From Litsea cubeba (lineage: Eukaryota > Streptophyta > Magnoliopsida > Laurales > Lauraceae): a stretch of 64,000 nucleotides of DNA. Of the stretch, positions 11,701 to 24,194 are shown in pieces. The notes under the pieces were generated by a model, which was given only the letters and a program-made list of their open reading frames with translations, did no database searches and was not told where the DNA came from. The stretch spans positions 112,380,570 to 112,444,569 of the forward strand of contig CM022944.1 in the NCBI GenBank assembly GCA_012931725.1, read 5' to 3'. Position numbers and translations under genes: made by a program. Within the stretch, counting starts at the first letter, position 1, and every line of letters starts with the position of its first letter.

Positions 11701-11759
11701 TAATAAGAGGGAGTTTGGGAAGAAAAACAGGAAGGGCACTTTTTTTTTAAATAACCACG

Positions 11760-12329
11760 ATGGAAAAGTGTACATACGGAAATGGGAAGTTACAAGAAAA
11801 ATTTTCATGACAGGGTCTCTATTTTAATCCGGAAATGGGAATAGTAATCCGGAAATTTTTTTTCATGATAGGTCTTTCTTTTGATATAAAAATATAAATT
11901 CAGGAAATGGTTTTATAAATTGCCAAATTCAGGACCCTATTTTCGCCGGAGCCGGAATCTGAACCGTATTGGATGATGACCTTTATTATTGATTGTCTTA
12001 ATGTTGATTGAAATGGAGGCGGGCTTGAGTTTTCTCTTTAATTAATTTAATTTGTATATCGAACTTGCATGAGATAATCTTGTGAAAAAACTCTGATTGA
12101 TATTCTAAAAATGTGTGAGATTCAAAAATATTTCAAGAATTTTGTGTAACCATCTTCTCCTTCATGGATTTACGCTTTTCCTCTTTTCTTTCTTTGTTTT
12201 AACCATCTCTTTCGACACACGTTTCATTTATGATTATGGAATTATTTTGATTTTATGTGTCTGTATTTAAGAAGTCGTTGCCTATACAAACCCAAGTTGT
12301 TCAGAGGTTTTTGTTAGTGGGGATTATAA
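11760..12329. other. Intergenic DNA, no feature recognised
   Basis: AT-rich sequence upstream of the kinase leader. Short direct repeats of a CCGGAAATGGGAA-type block lie around 11778-11850. I see no coding region or RNA gene. Confidence 0.5.
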
Positions 12330-13010
12330 AGATAAGGTGACTTTGGTTAGAGAAGAGTTCTCGAACTTTGCCCTTAACGACATCATTGTTAATTGGGAAA
12401 CGTGTATGGCTTGTCGACCGACTATGGTGAGGAGATGTATTATGGGGGGGGGTCTCTCCCTCCTCCTGGTGCCATTAAATTCAATGTTGACGTAGCTACA
12501 AGGGGTAGACGAGGGCCGACATGAATTAGAGGTGTGCTTCGCAATGATAAAGGTGAGGTATTGTTTATATTCTTTAATCATGAGGGTGTTTGCAATTCTA
12601 ATGAATCGGAAACGGAGGCACTGGGCTGCTGGCTATCCTAGGAGCTCTTCGATGCTTCTTAAGATTTTTCTGTTGTAGTCTTATAGTGGAAAGTCACTCT
12701 TCCAATGTGATATCTTGGGTGTCTAATTGAAAGGCGAATCCTTGGAAATTCCATTTCATCTTCTGTGAAATATATGCCTTATCTTCTTCAATGAATGTCG
12801 CCTTTCGTCATGAGTCTAGATCAGCCAACTACATGGCAAATCATTTTGCCAAATAAGGGGTTGACAGGATAACTCCTTGGGAGAGTGTGGTTATGTAATT
12901 GAGGTTTGGGTGGGGTACACCTCTCTTGTATCTTTGTAATTCTTTTGCTCTCTGTATTTATATTTCATTAAATGAAATGTTTGAATACCATTTCAAAAAA
13001 AGGAAAAAGA
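12330..13010 (+). mobile_element. L1-type LINE 3' remnant (RNase H domain and poly-A tail)
   Basis: The plus-strand translation shows a degraded plant LINE RNase H. A KFNVDVATRG block is followed by IRGVLRNDKGEVLFIFF, NSNESETEAL, then ANPWKFHF and SANYMANHFAK, which are the usual closing motifs. Stops interrupt it several times. The sequence then runs through a 3' UTR with AT-rich ends into a short A-rich tail (AAAAAAAGG) near 13000. Only the 3' end was retained, which is typical of 5'-truncated LINE insertion. Confidence 0.7.
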
Positions 13011-14770
13011 ATTATAATTAAATAAAAGACAGAGCGCTTTATAATTGACTTGGGTGGCATTTCCAATCTCTAGTTTTTACCTCTTATTCTCTTAAATCAG
13101 TTTTAAACCGCATTTAGAGCGTTTGGGGACCATTTCTTTCACCTCCATTTCAAGCCACTTAAAGATGTATAACCTTTGTTTTGGGTAGTCATGAAAACAT
13201 GCAAAATTGAAGCAGACGTTTAAGCCTGAAGCGGGCAGACGGTATGTGCTCCAGTGTTTTAACGTGATGCATTCCTTACCCTTCCTTTTCTTTTCTTTTC
13301 TTTTTATAAGCATGGGACCTAAAAGTATGATCTGAATCGCTGGATATCTTCATGATCTCCAACACAGCCATCGTATCGAATTTGAACCGTTGATTCTTCA
13401 CAGATAGCGATAATTTTACGAGAAAACATGAACCCTTAGATCTACATTTTTGAACTTTGTGGGCCCCAATATCAAGAATCTAAACTATTGATCCTCTTTA
13501 AAACCTTAATAACAACTACAATGTCAAATTTCATACCTTGATTCCAATTTCATACCTTGATTCCGCTTCCGCTTGGATCTCAAAAAATTTTAAAAAAACG
13601 TTGAACCATTGTTTTTTTTTATTACAAATTATTTTTCTATTTCTTTCAGTTCTGGGACGCTTAATCTAAATTTGAACCATAGGATCTTCAAAAACACCAA
13701 CACGACCACAATATCAAATTTGAGCCGTTGATTCTTCATAGATCTCAATATATTTGGAAAAAAATGTGAACCTTAAAATTTTGAATTTTTTAAATTTATG
13801 GGCCCTTATATCAAAGTCCTAACTGTTGATCCTCTTCATGAGCCTAAGAACTACTATGGGGCCTAATTTCAGTCCATCCATTCCTCTGAATCTCCAGAAA
13901 TTCATGAAAAACATTAGACCATAGGATTCTTTAATGTCTATTTTGAATTGAAAATTGGTCTAAGCAAACGGTCTAAAAATAAAATAGCTATTCTAAACAA
14001 ATCTATTTTACACGGATCTACTATTTACATATTCATTTCATATTGATAGGATTTGCCAAACATAGATGGACGTTGGGTTGCTTAGAGGTATGTTGATGGA
14101 TAGTGCACAATCTAGTTGGTGGATGTTAGATTTTTTACAAAGATGACAGTAAGATCTATTTCAAAGTACACAAGTGAAATCAATAAGCTCGAAATTCAAT
14201 TCTAATCGCCTTAGAATTCAAGTTTCAATTATGTCATCCTAATCTCCATTCGCATCCAAATCACTACCACTTTCAAGCTCAAGCTCCAAAATTGAAACCC
14301 CAAAATCCCCTTAGATTTTGGCTAGGGTAATCCAAGAAAAAAGGCTCCAACTATAATTGATCTTTTTTTTTTTTTTTTGCATCGATCACGTGCAATGGTC
14401 TAAATAGGGGGACGCATTTAGGATAAATAGTAATATTATTTAAGTCTTTTTATTTTATTTTGAAACAAAAGTGCCAAAATCTTTCCATTAAAAGAATTTT
14501 ACCACTCTAAACTTAACTCAAACATACCATTGGCGAGTCTTGTATTTTTCTTCTTCAAATAAAGGACAAGATCAAGAATCCTCCAATCACATTTACCAGT
14601 TAGAGAAAAAAAAATCAAATAATCAAGGGAGTCATGTCAACTGGGCCTTTAAAGAATTCTAAAAATAAAAACAAACATGATGGAAAATCTCATTAATTTA
14701 TTCAACCCAAACCTTGGTGTTCTTCACTCCACAATACTCATGTAACTACCAACATCGAACTCCTAACGTC
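13011..14770. other. Intergenic DNA with diverged internal repeats
   Basis: No coding potential is visible. Phrases such as AAATTTGAACCRTTGATTCTTC and GGGCCCYTATATCAA recur at roughly 290-bp spacing between 13360 and 13830, suggesting a decayed repeat or LTR interior. I could not assign it to a family. Confidence 0.4.
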
Positions 14771-14778
14771 GATCAAGC

Positions 14779-15345
14779 CCGGAGCGAAACTAGGATTTTT
14801 TTATTTTTTTTTTTTGGGTGGGTGGGGGGGGGGGGGGGGGAAGGGGGGGAGAGGGGGCAGGGAGCAAAGTAAAAAAAAAAATCCATTAAAAAAGGTGCAA
14901 GATTTAATAATTAAATACACAATAGATAACACTCAAAAATGAAATTACATTACCATTCAAAAGGGTGGTCCCACTAGTTTTATCTCGTCAAAAGAATTTA
15001 CTTCGATTGGATTTATTCTAACATAGATAATCATAATTAAAACATAACTTTTTTAGAATTTTTTTCCTCCTTCCTTTCTTTTCTTCCATCATTCTAATCT
15101 TTTTCCTCCAGAATCTCTGCTATGATTTTGTTCCTTTTTTAGAATTATTTTTATTTCCTTCCTGCTATGATTTTGTGACTTTTTTTAGAATAAAAAATTA
15201 TATTGATTAATTAATATTATAAGGTACGGCCATCCATTAAAAGATGACAGGGCCAGAAGAACCTTAAATAGGGATTTCTAGAACTTTGGGGGGGGGGGGG
15301 GGGGGGGGGGCGCATGGCCCCTGACTGCCCCTAGTTCCGCCTCTG
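14779..15345. mobile_element. Non-autonomous hAT-like element with poly-G tracts
   Basis: An exact 8-bp direct repeat, GATCAAGC, flanks the element at 14771-14778 and 15346-15353. The ends are imperfect inverted repeats: CCGGAGCGAAACTAGG on the left against CAGAGGCGGAACTAGG read from the right. An 8-bp duplication with short inverted ends points to the hAT superfamily. Long G runs lie just inside both ends (about 14822-14840 and 15290-15310). There is no transposase coding. Confidence 0.7.
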
Positions 15346-15353
15346 GATCAAGC

Positions 15354-16427
15354 TATGGCATTACAAATTAACCTTTCTTATTTTTACACTCTCTCTGCTA
15401 TGAAGTTTAGGATAGGTGGCAACGTTTGATAGATCAATGAGAAATAAGGGAGTAAAAGGAAGAGAAGATGGAAGAGATATGAAAATATTAAAATAGAGGA
15501 AGTGTTTAGCTGTATATAAAGCGCAACCAGCGCTAAAATGGAAAAAATTTTCATTAGTCTGGGAGACTTCCTACAACCAAGGCTAAAGATTTTCTATTAA
15601 TTAGGGGTACTTTATGCAAATTACATAAAGCCTTTCAAATTAAGCAATATTAACCTGCCTAATAATGTATTGTCTCCTACAAGGCTACAACCTCAACACA
15701 AACCAAAAAAAAAAAAAAAAATTGTGAAGGTGGAGCAAAGAAATGGAGTTAAAGTTTTGAAGATGGCATGAAAGTTTGAAGATGAAGCAGAAGATGTGGA
15801 AAACTATTGTTAGAGACTTTTAAAGTTGATGGAAGCCCTCTGATACCTCTCATAAGTAGAGATGCACGAGAGCATGAGTGGCAAAGAAGTACTAATAGTG
15901 TGTGTCCTACGACATCATTAGAGCAAATTGATAGAATGAACGATCTTCATAACCAATAGAAACTTTACGAACATTTTAGATATTATCTACTTATATCATT
16001 GCTTTCTATATTATGCAGAACAAATAGAAATATTTTGGTTTTATTCTTTTTATGATGATAGAGTTTTTATACGTGAGGGCATGCATAGCGTCTTTAGTAA
16101 ACTTATTGAGCCAAAATTAAAATAGGAACAAGATGAGTCAAATGGGAACTAATTCTAAATAGAGTGAGTTAGACAAACACCAATGGGCTTCTATCTCTTG
16201 CTAATCACATGGTAAATTCCTCAAAATCTTTGAATGTGGTTCATAACACTAGTAAGATTATTGTAAGCAAGAAATTTAAATGGATCGAATTTTGAGTAAA
16301 GAGATATGACTCTTATTTTTAAGGATGCTACCTGCAAAGAATCTTATCGCAGATTGACTTCTAATTTTGTTTTGGTGGTGTATGATGGTTCTTATTTTGG
16401 TATAACAGTTATCAAAGGATCAAAGTT
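15354..16427. other. Intergenic DNA interrupted by the first Copia element
   Basis: No gene is recognised. An A17-18 run at about 15703-15720 could be an old retroposon tail. The sequence to the right of the Copia (from 22729) continues the sequence that ends at 16432, so both belong to one pre-insertion locus. Confidence 0.4.
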
Positions 16428-16432
16428 GTTAT

Positions 16433-17179
16433 TGTTAGAAAAATGGGTTAGTAATTAGTTCAAAGTGTAATGAACACATGGAACTTGGAATTACACAAAT
16501 CCATTGAGTATTGAATGAGTATTTTGTCTCCCAAGTTATCCCACTTGAAATGAAATGAGTAAGAAATGAATGAGGGAAAGTATGAAAAACACTTGTCCCA
16601 CATTGGAAGAAAACCAAAGAGATGTTGAGTATATATAGAGAAAGTATGACTATAAGCGTTGGGCCCCAAGGGGTACCACTAATTTTCCGTGGAAACGGAA
16701 CGCAGTCAAGCTCAACAAATACACGCGTGCGCTGCCGCCACCATCCGGCCCGGCCCGGCTAGGATCATATTCGGGTTCCACACGCGCACCGGCCCTCATC
16801 GGATCGGGTCGGCTCGGGCTTGGGCTTATGTGTGGTTTATTTTTGGATCACAGATTTCTTAGAGAGAGAAAACACACAAGAGATCTCTTCTCTCTTCTCC
16901 CTCTATTCTTGGTCAGGTACTGCTATTGCGTTCGTTGTTCTTTGGAATTGAAGTGCTACTTTCCAGAGAAGAGAAAATCCGTTCTATCTTGGGAGACAGT
17001 TTTCCTTTAACCTTCAGCACTGTGAGGAGGAAAATATGTCTTAAGGATATAGTGATTTCACTAGGCTCTTATTAATTACTTTGGAACTTGGACAAACAAG
17101 ACTGTAGAAATACAAAGACCATAAAGGTATGTACTATATTCGTATGAAGTAAGTATTTTAAGTTGTATGTTTCATGACA
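16433..17179 (+). repeat. 5' LTR of Copia element 1 (747 bp)
   Basis: It matches the 3' LTR closely from both ends, but lacks about 209 bp present there between the CACAGATTTCTTA motif (about 16850) and the GAGAGAAAACACAC motif. The missing part includes a TATAAATA box. The LTR starts TGTTAG and ends TGACA. Confidence 0.9.
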
Positions 17180-17300
17180 ACTTAAGACAGATTTTTCTTT
17201 AGTCAGATTTTCTAGTACTTCTTCTTCTACTTAAGAACAGAATTTGTTTCTGTTTTCTTTTCGATTGTAAGGATTAAATAAGTGTATTCCTGTTACAGAA

Positions 17301-18479
17301 ATGGAATCAACACTAGTTACTCCTACTGCTCCTGTTGTTCCCCACTCTGTTCCTCATGGGGAGAAGCCTGAAAAGTTCACTGGAACTGATTTCAAGCGTT
17401 GGCAACAGAAGATGCTCTTCTATCTAACCACCCTGAACTTGGCAAGATTTCTTTGGGATAAGGCTCCTGAAGTAAGCCATGATGAAACTGACAAGGAAAA
17501 GGTTTTGGCCAAAGTTGCTTGGTTGCATTCTGATTTCTTATGTAGAAATTATGTCCTGAGTGGATTAGCCGACTCATTATACAATGTGTATAGTGTGTTC
17601 CAATCGGCTAAAGATCTTTGGGATTCCTTGGATAAGAAATACAAGACTGAAGATGCTGGCATGAAGAAATTCATAGTTGGCAGGTTTCTTGATTTCAAAA
17701 TGACGGATAGTAAGTCCGTCATAAGCCAAGTTCAAGAACTTCAAGTAATCCTACGTGATGTCATTGTTGAAGGAATGACCATAGGAGAATCTTTCCAAGT
17801 GGCTGCTATGATTGAAAAATTACCACAATCTTGGAAGGATTTTAAGAACTATCTTAAGCATAAACGCAAAGATATGAATCTTGAAGAACTGATTGTCCAT
17901 CTAAGGATAGAGGAAGACAACCGTCTATCTGAAAAGAAGGGTAAAGATCCTATGGTGGCAAAGGCTAATGTTATAGAAGGCCAAAAAGAAAAGAGGAAGC
18001 ACCAAGAGAAAGCTCAAGGTGAAAATAGTGCACCTACCAAGTTCAAGGGCAAGTGCGACAACTGTGAAAAGGCTGGATACAGGGCCAGTGACTGTCGCAA
18101 GCCAAAGAAGTCCAAGAAGCAAAAGACTGAAGCTCATATGACAATGGATAAGCTTTCTGCTGACGTAAATGACATGAACCTATCTGCTGTAGTTTCTGAA
18201 TATCTCACGGTTGGAAACGAAAGAGAATGGTGGGTGGACACTGGTGCTACTCGCCACATTTGCTCCAACAGGTCCATGTTCACCACCTATCATGCTGTAG
18301 AAAAGGAAGAACAACTCTTCATGGGAAACTCCTCTATATCCAAGGTTGAAGGTAAAGGAAAGGTGGTGATGAGGCTGACTTCTGGGAAGGAACTGAATCT
18401 GAATGAGGTGCTCTATGTGCCTGACATTCGCAAGAACTTGGTTTCTGGGTTGCTGCTGAGCAAGAATGGTTTTAATTAA
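17301..18479 (+). pseudogene. Copia element 1 gag and protease
   Basis: An open frame of 392 codons encodes a Copia gag (UBN2-type; FTGTDFKRWQQKMLFYL near the start), a CCHC-like knuckle at about residues 253-266 and an aspartic protease with a WWVDTGATRHIC active site. In the knuckle, CDNCEKAGYRASDC, the usual histidine is replaced by tyrosine, so zinc binding is doubtful. The frame ends at a TAA about 10 residues after LVSGLLLSKNGF; homologous polyprotein continues in a shifted frame at 18480. The product would be a truncated gag-protease without pol. Confidence 0.9.
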
Positions 18480-21205
18480 TCTTTGTTTCTGATAAATTTG
18501 TACTGACTAAGAATGATGTATTTGTGGGTAAGGGCTATCTTCAGGATGGGCTCTTTAAGATGTCATGTTTCACCATTGCGTCGAAGAGCGCTAATAAAGT
18601 TCAAACTTCTGTTTATTTGATTGAGTGTTCACATATATGGCATGGTAGATTAGGACATGTTAATTATGATACTTTGCGTAGATTAATTAACTTGAACTTT
18701 ATACCAAAGATAAAAATAGACCCACACCACAAATGTGAAACTTGTGTAGAATTCAAATTGACCAGATCATCATTTCATTCTGTTGAAAGAAATACCGAAC
18801 CTCTGGACTTAATACACACAAATATCTGTGATCTTAAGTTTGTGCCTGCTAGAGGCGGTAAAAAGTATTTCATTACTTTTATTGACGATAGCACTCGATA
18901 CTGTTATGTTTACTTATTGAGAAGTAAAGACGAGGCAATTGAGGTGTTCAAATACTATAAAAATGAGGTTGAAAATCAACTAAGCAAGAAGATTAAGGCT
19001 ATAAGAAGCGATAGAGGGGGTGAATATGAATCACCTTTTGAATGTCTATGTTCTGAACATGGAGTCATTCATCAAACTACGGCTCCTTATTCATCTCAAT
19101 CAAATGGTATTGCTGAGCGCAAAAACCGAACTTTTAAAGAGATGATGAATGCTGTGTTGTTAAGTTCTGGTTTACCCCAGAATTTGTGGAGGGAAGCATT
19201 GCTTTCCGCCAATTACATTCTCAACAAGATTCCTAACAAAAAGACGCTTAAAACACCTTACGAATTATGGAAAGGTCATCAAACTTCTTATGAATTCTTA
19301 AAAGTGTGGGGGTGTCTTGCTAAAGTGGAAGTTCCTAAACCTAAGAAGGTGAAGATAGGACCAAAAACTATTGATTGTGTATTCATTGGATATGCAAACA
19401 ATAGCATATCGTTTCCTGGTTCATAAATCAGAGATTCAAGATATACATGTTAATACAATTATTGAGTCAAGGAATGCTTTATTCTTTGAAAATACGTTTC
19501 CGTATAACATGTGTTTAACGTTAAGTTCATCAAAGAGATATTTAGATGCTACAACTAGTAACCATCCTACACAACGTGCAATTGAGGAGGAACCTAGATA
19601 TAGTAAACGGTCAAGGACGTCAACATCTTTTGGACCTGATTTTCTAACATTCATGTTGGAAAATGAACCCCAAACGTTTAAGGAGGCAATGTCAACTCCT
19701 GAATCTACTTATTGGAAGGAAGCAATAAGTAGCGAGATTGAATCCATATTATAAAATCATAAATGGGAATTAGTGGATTTACCACATGGTTCCAAGACTT
19801 TGGGATATAAATGGATATTCACAAAGAAGTTTAAGACTAATGGATCAATCGACAAATATAAAGTCAGACTTGTGGTCAAAGGCTTTAGACAAAATGAAGG
19901 ATTCGATTATTTTGACACTTATTCTCCAGTTACAAGAATAACGTCCATAAGGATACTGATAGCAATAACATCTCTACATGGACTTCAGATACATCAAATG
20001 GATGTAAAAACGGCATTCTTGAATGGCGAGTTAGATGAAAAAATATACATAGAACAACCCGAAGGGTTTATTGCTGCTGGCCAAGAAAGGAAAGTTTGCA
20101 AGCTTGTTAAATCCTTATATGGATTAAAGCAAGCACCAAAGCAATGACATGAGAAATTTGACAATACAATGTTGTCAAACGGTTTCAAAATAAACGAGTG
20201 TGACAAATGTGTTTATGTAAAAAATACTCAAAAATGATGTGTCATTGTTTGTCTCTATGTCGACATATGCTAATTTTGGGTAGTAATATGGATGTCATAA
20301 AATCCACCAAACAAATGTTGTCCAGTAAGTTTGACATGAAAGATTTAGGAGTCGTGGATGTTATCCTAAGAATTAAGATTTTTAGGACACAAGATGGACT
20401 TGTTCTATCACAATCTCATTACATTGAGCAAGTTCTTGAAAAGTTCAAGGCATATAACATCACTCCAAAAAGGTCACCAGTTGGCGTAAATTTTCATTTA
20501 GCAAAAAATACTGGTATTAGTGTATCTCAACTAGAGTACTCTTGTATACTTGGCAGTTTAATGTATGTCATGAACTGTACAAGACCTGACATAGCATACT
20601 CTGTGAGCAAGTTAAGTCGATATACGAGTCATCCTGGCAAAGATCACTGGACTGCCATACTTAGAGTTTTGGGATACTTAAAGTATACTCAAAATTATGG
20701 TATACACTATACCAGATATCCAGCTGTTCCAGAAGGGTACTGCGATGCTAATTGGATATCTGACACTAAAGACTCAAAGTCCACTAGTGGATATGTCTTT
20801 ACACTTAGAGGTGCAGTTATTTCTTGGAAATCCTCAAAGCAAACGTGCATAGCAAGGTCCACTATGGAATCAGAATTCATAGCATTGGACAAGGCTGGAG
20901 AAGAAGCAAAATGGCTTCGAAATTTCTTAGAGGATATTCCAAACTGGGCTAAACATGTGCCAGCAGTGTTTATACACTGTGACAGCCAATCTGCTATTGG
21001 TAGGGCACAGAGTAGCATGTATAACGGGAAGTCTCGACACATACGTCGTAGACATAACACCGTTAGACAATTGCTCTCAAATGGAGTTATCTCAATTGAC
21101 TATGTAAGGTCTAAAGATAACATTGCAGATCCGCTTACAAAAGGTTTAACAAGAGAGCAAGTGAAAAGATTATCAAGGGGAATGGGTTTGAAACCTTTAA
21201 GATAA
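18480..21205 (+). pseudogene. Copia element 1 pol (integrase, RT, RNase H), frameshifted
   Basis: Segments in several frames give the GAG-pre-integrase HxxC-type region (IWHGRLGHVNYDTL and CETCVEFKL), the integrase core (FIDDSTRYCYVYLL, RSDRGGEYES, GIAERKNRTFKEMM), RT (YKWIFTKKFKTNGSIDKYK, QMDVKTAFLNGELDEKIY, GLKQAPKQ) and RNase H (TSGYVFTLRGAVISWKSSKQ, ESEFIALD). Breaks lie near 19400 (frameshift), 19752 (TAA), 20145 (TGA) and 20237. The RT catalytic YVDD region is in the damaged stretch around 20240-20290. Not translatable as a polyprotein. Confidence 0.9.
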
Positions 21206-21767
21206 TCAACAAAGAGTCTTCATAATGGAAAAACCAACCTAGTTGACTGGAGATCCCAAGATCTAGGTTCAAAGGGCCGACTGAATTATGTATGTGAGTA
21301 AGCACTGGATACAGTGCATATCTGCCGCTAGACCCAAGATAATTTAAGCTTTTAATGATTTACTATATCTTGGAAAGATATGTTCTCCAAGTGGAGTATT
21401 GCATGATACTTTTTATAGAAATCACATATGTTAGTGCGAAGTGGGGCCGCTTATATAAGAATCTGTTCTCAAAAGCACTATCTAAAACCAAGAAGTGTTC
21501 AATGCCAAAATGAACACAAACGTGAGAACCAACAGTATTAGAGAAGGTACTGCGTGAAGATGATTGTCTAGATTTATACAAACGGCTGACAGTTCAAGGA
21601 CATTAATCAAAGTCTACTGATCGTCCAATTAAATCCGATCGCCTTTCACTAAGACAAGTTCAAGGCCTCCCATGCTACTTGATCTGATGCAGTATCTTTT
21701 CATTTGTAATAGGACAGGAATCCATTATTTATGTGTGAAAAGTCAAATTTTCATTCATGTGGGGGAA

Positions 21768-22723
21768 TGTTAGAAAAATGGGTTAGTAATTAGTTCAAAG
21801 TGTAATGAACACATAGAACTTGGAATTACACAAATCCATTGAGTATTGAATGAGTAATTTGTCTCTCAAGTTACCCCACTTGAAATGAAATGAGTAAGAA
21901 ATAAATGAGGGAAAGTATGAAAAACACTTGTCCCATATTGGAAGAAAACCAAAGAGATGTTGAGTATATATAGAGAAAGTATGACTATAAAGGTTGGGCC
22001 CCAAGGAGTACCACCAATTTTCTGTGGACACGGAACGCAGTCAAGCTCAACAAATACGCGCGTGCGCCGCCGCCGCCGTCCGTCCAACCCGGCTCGGATC
22101 GGGTTCGGGTTCCACATGAGCGCCGGCCCAGCCCGGATCGGATCGGCTTGGGCTTGGGCTTGGGCTTATGTGTGGTTTCTTTTTAGATCACAGATTTCTT
22201 ATTTTTTATACAAGGCCCAATCCGAATTGGGTCTAAGCTTTTCTTGAAACAGTTAATGAGATGTGCTTTTTCAAATGATGCAATGGTTCGAAACATTGCA
22301 TCTTTTCATGAAACAGTGCATGGACTGAAGTGGTGCTACCTTTCATGAAGGGTTGCATAACTTCATTTCAGAGGCACCTATCTCCTATAAATAGTGGATG
22401 ATTTTGAAAGAGAAAACACACCAGAGATCTCTTCTCTCTTCTCCCTCTGTTCTTGGTCAGGTACTGCTATTGCGTTCGTTGTTCTTTGGAATTGAAGTGC
22501 TACTTTCCAGAGAAGAGAAAATCCGTTCTATCTTGGGAGACAGTTTCCCTTTAACCTTCAGCATTGTGAGGGGGAAAATCTGTCTTAAGGACATAGTGAT
22601 TTCACTAGGCTCGGATTAATTGCTTTGGAACTTGGACAAACAAGACTGTAGAAATACAAAAATCAGAAAGGTATGTACTGTATTCGTATGAAGTAAGTAT
22701 TTTAAGTTGTATGTTTCCTGACA
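21768..22723 (+). repeat. 3' LTR of Copia element 1 (956 bp)
   Basis: It starts TGTTAG directly after a purine-rich tract and ends TGACA before the GTTAT duplication. It contains a segment of about 209 bp (roughly 22200-22400) absent from the 5' LTR. That segment includes CTATAAATAG near 22385, a good TATA box ahead of the common R-like region GAGATCTCTTCTCTC. Confidence 0.9.
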
Positions 22724-22728
22724 GTTAT

Positions 22729-24194
22729 CTCTCCAAGAGGTCGAAGCAAAAAACAATTTTGCTTGCAATGATAAAAGCTAAGGGTGTGTTTGGCATGTAC
22801 CATTTGGACTTTCCCATGTTCCCAAAATATGAGAGAGAGGAGAACATGTTTAGCAAGCTTAAATCATTGTTTCAAATTTTGATCCTGTTGCAAAGAATTC
22901 CAAAATCTTAATCTATCGGCATAAAAAAGTTGGAACAAAAAAACTATATTTTTTTTAAAGAAACAACTTGATGGTACAATTGTTTTCTATCTCTTGCCTT
23001 TTAAAGAAGCCTATTTAAAGGCTCTAAATCCTCTCACACATCTTAAATATAGGTTCCATGTTCCCAATCTAAAAAAAGATTCCTCCAAGTTGTAATTCCT
23101 AAAGGTGGGTCACATGGTCGCAATCACAAAAGGTGAGCCCATTTTATAATCTTTTATGATGGCGGGAGCATATTGTAAATCTTAAGAATGTAGGCCTCAT
23201 GTTCTAAGTTTTAAAGGTGGGCACCGCGTTGTAATTTCTAAAAGTGGGTTATGCATCCACAATTACAGAAAAGGTGAACTTACTTTGTCATTCCTAAAGG
23301 TGGATCGTATGGTCACAATCACAAAAGGTGGGCCCATATTATAAATCTTATGAATGCGGCCCCATGTTTTAGTTTCGAAATGTGAGTACCACGTTGTAAT
23401 TTCTAAAGGTGTGTCTTGTGTTCACAGTTATAAAAAAAGGTGGGCCCACATTATAAATCTTATGAATGTGCCCTATGTTTTAATTTCCAAAGGTGAGCAC
23501 CTCATTGAGATTTCTATGGGTATTGTGTCCACAATCATAAAAAGTGTGGCTCTGTTTTATAATTTCTATAGGTGGGTCACATGGTCACAATCACAAAATG
23601 TGGACTAACATTGTAAGTTTTATTAACGTATGCCCCATATTAGATGAGTCTCATCATATTCATATTCACAAAAAAGATAGCCCCACGTTATAATTTTTAT
23701 AAAAGTAGGCCTACATTTTAAATCTCATGAATGCAAGACTCGTGTTCTGATATTTAAATGCAGGTATACAAACATTAAAAGGTGGGTCCCATATTGTAAA
23801 CCTATGATTCTCCTGCTTCCGTTATTGAGAATAAAACTTTTATGATATTACCAAACAAGTTTCGTATGACAATTCTCACCTGAGTAATTTAATATAATGT
23901 TATGCACAACCCAATCTCGTCACAACATGATATGAGCATATAATTGGAAACAACATGAGGATATAGATACTCCAAAATCCAAAATTATCTTGTATGCCAA
24001 AAAAGTAATTAAAGCAATCAAAGGGGCCTTGTATTAGTAAATTAATTCTTTTGGGGAGATCATTGACTATGCTAGTGACTATGTTCGGGTGCCACTTTTG
24101 AATGCCTTGAGTGAGTTGCCTTTTGGAGGCTGTGTTTTGTATTTTCTTTTAATGAATTACCATTTCTACCTAGAAAAACACCTTAAGCATATTG
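22729..24194. repeat. Degenerate minisatellite-like region
   Basis: From about 23040 to 23800 the sequence is a succession of diverged units of about 55 bp. They are built around AAAGGTGGGTCACATGGTC, CACAATCACAAAAGGTGGGC and CCCATATTATAAATCTTATG. Higher-order spacing is irregular (about 110-195 bp). The remainder to 24194 is AT-rich without a gene. Confidence 0.6.

Larger units (their letters stand above)
16433..22723 (+). mobile_element. Full-length Ty1/copia retrotransposon, degenerate
   Basis: The element runs from TGTTAG at 16433 to TGACA at 22723. It is flanked by a perfect 5-bp target duplication GTTAT (16428-16432 and 22724-22728). LTRs are 16433-17179 and 21768-22723, and a GTGGGGGAA polypurine tract sits immediately before the 3' LTR. 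Domain order gag, protease, integrase, RT, RNase H is Copia. The reading frame is broken near 18475, 19400, 19752 and 20145, so the element cannot encode its own proteins. No standard initiator-tRNA-Met primer site is evident after the 5' LTR. Confidence 0.93.

Noticed and set aside
11035..11703. 222-codon plus-strand open frame
   Set aside because: It is the complement of kinase exon 1 and its leader; the minus-strand frame carries the conserved MUT9-like N-terminus and splices correctly.
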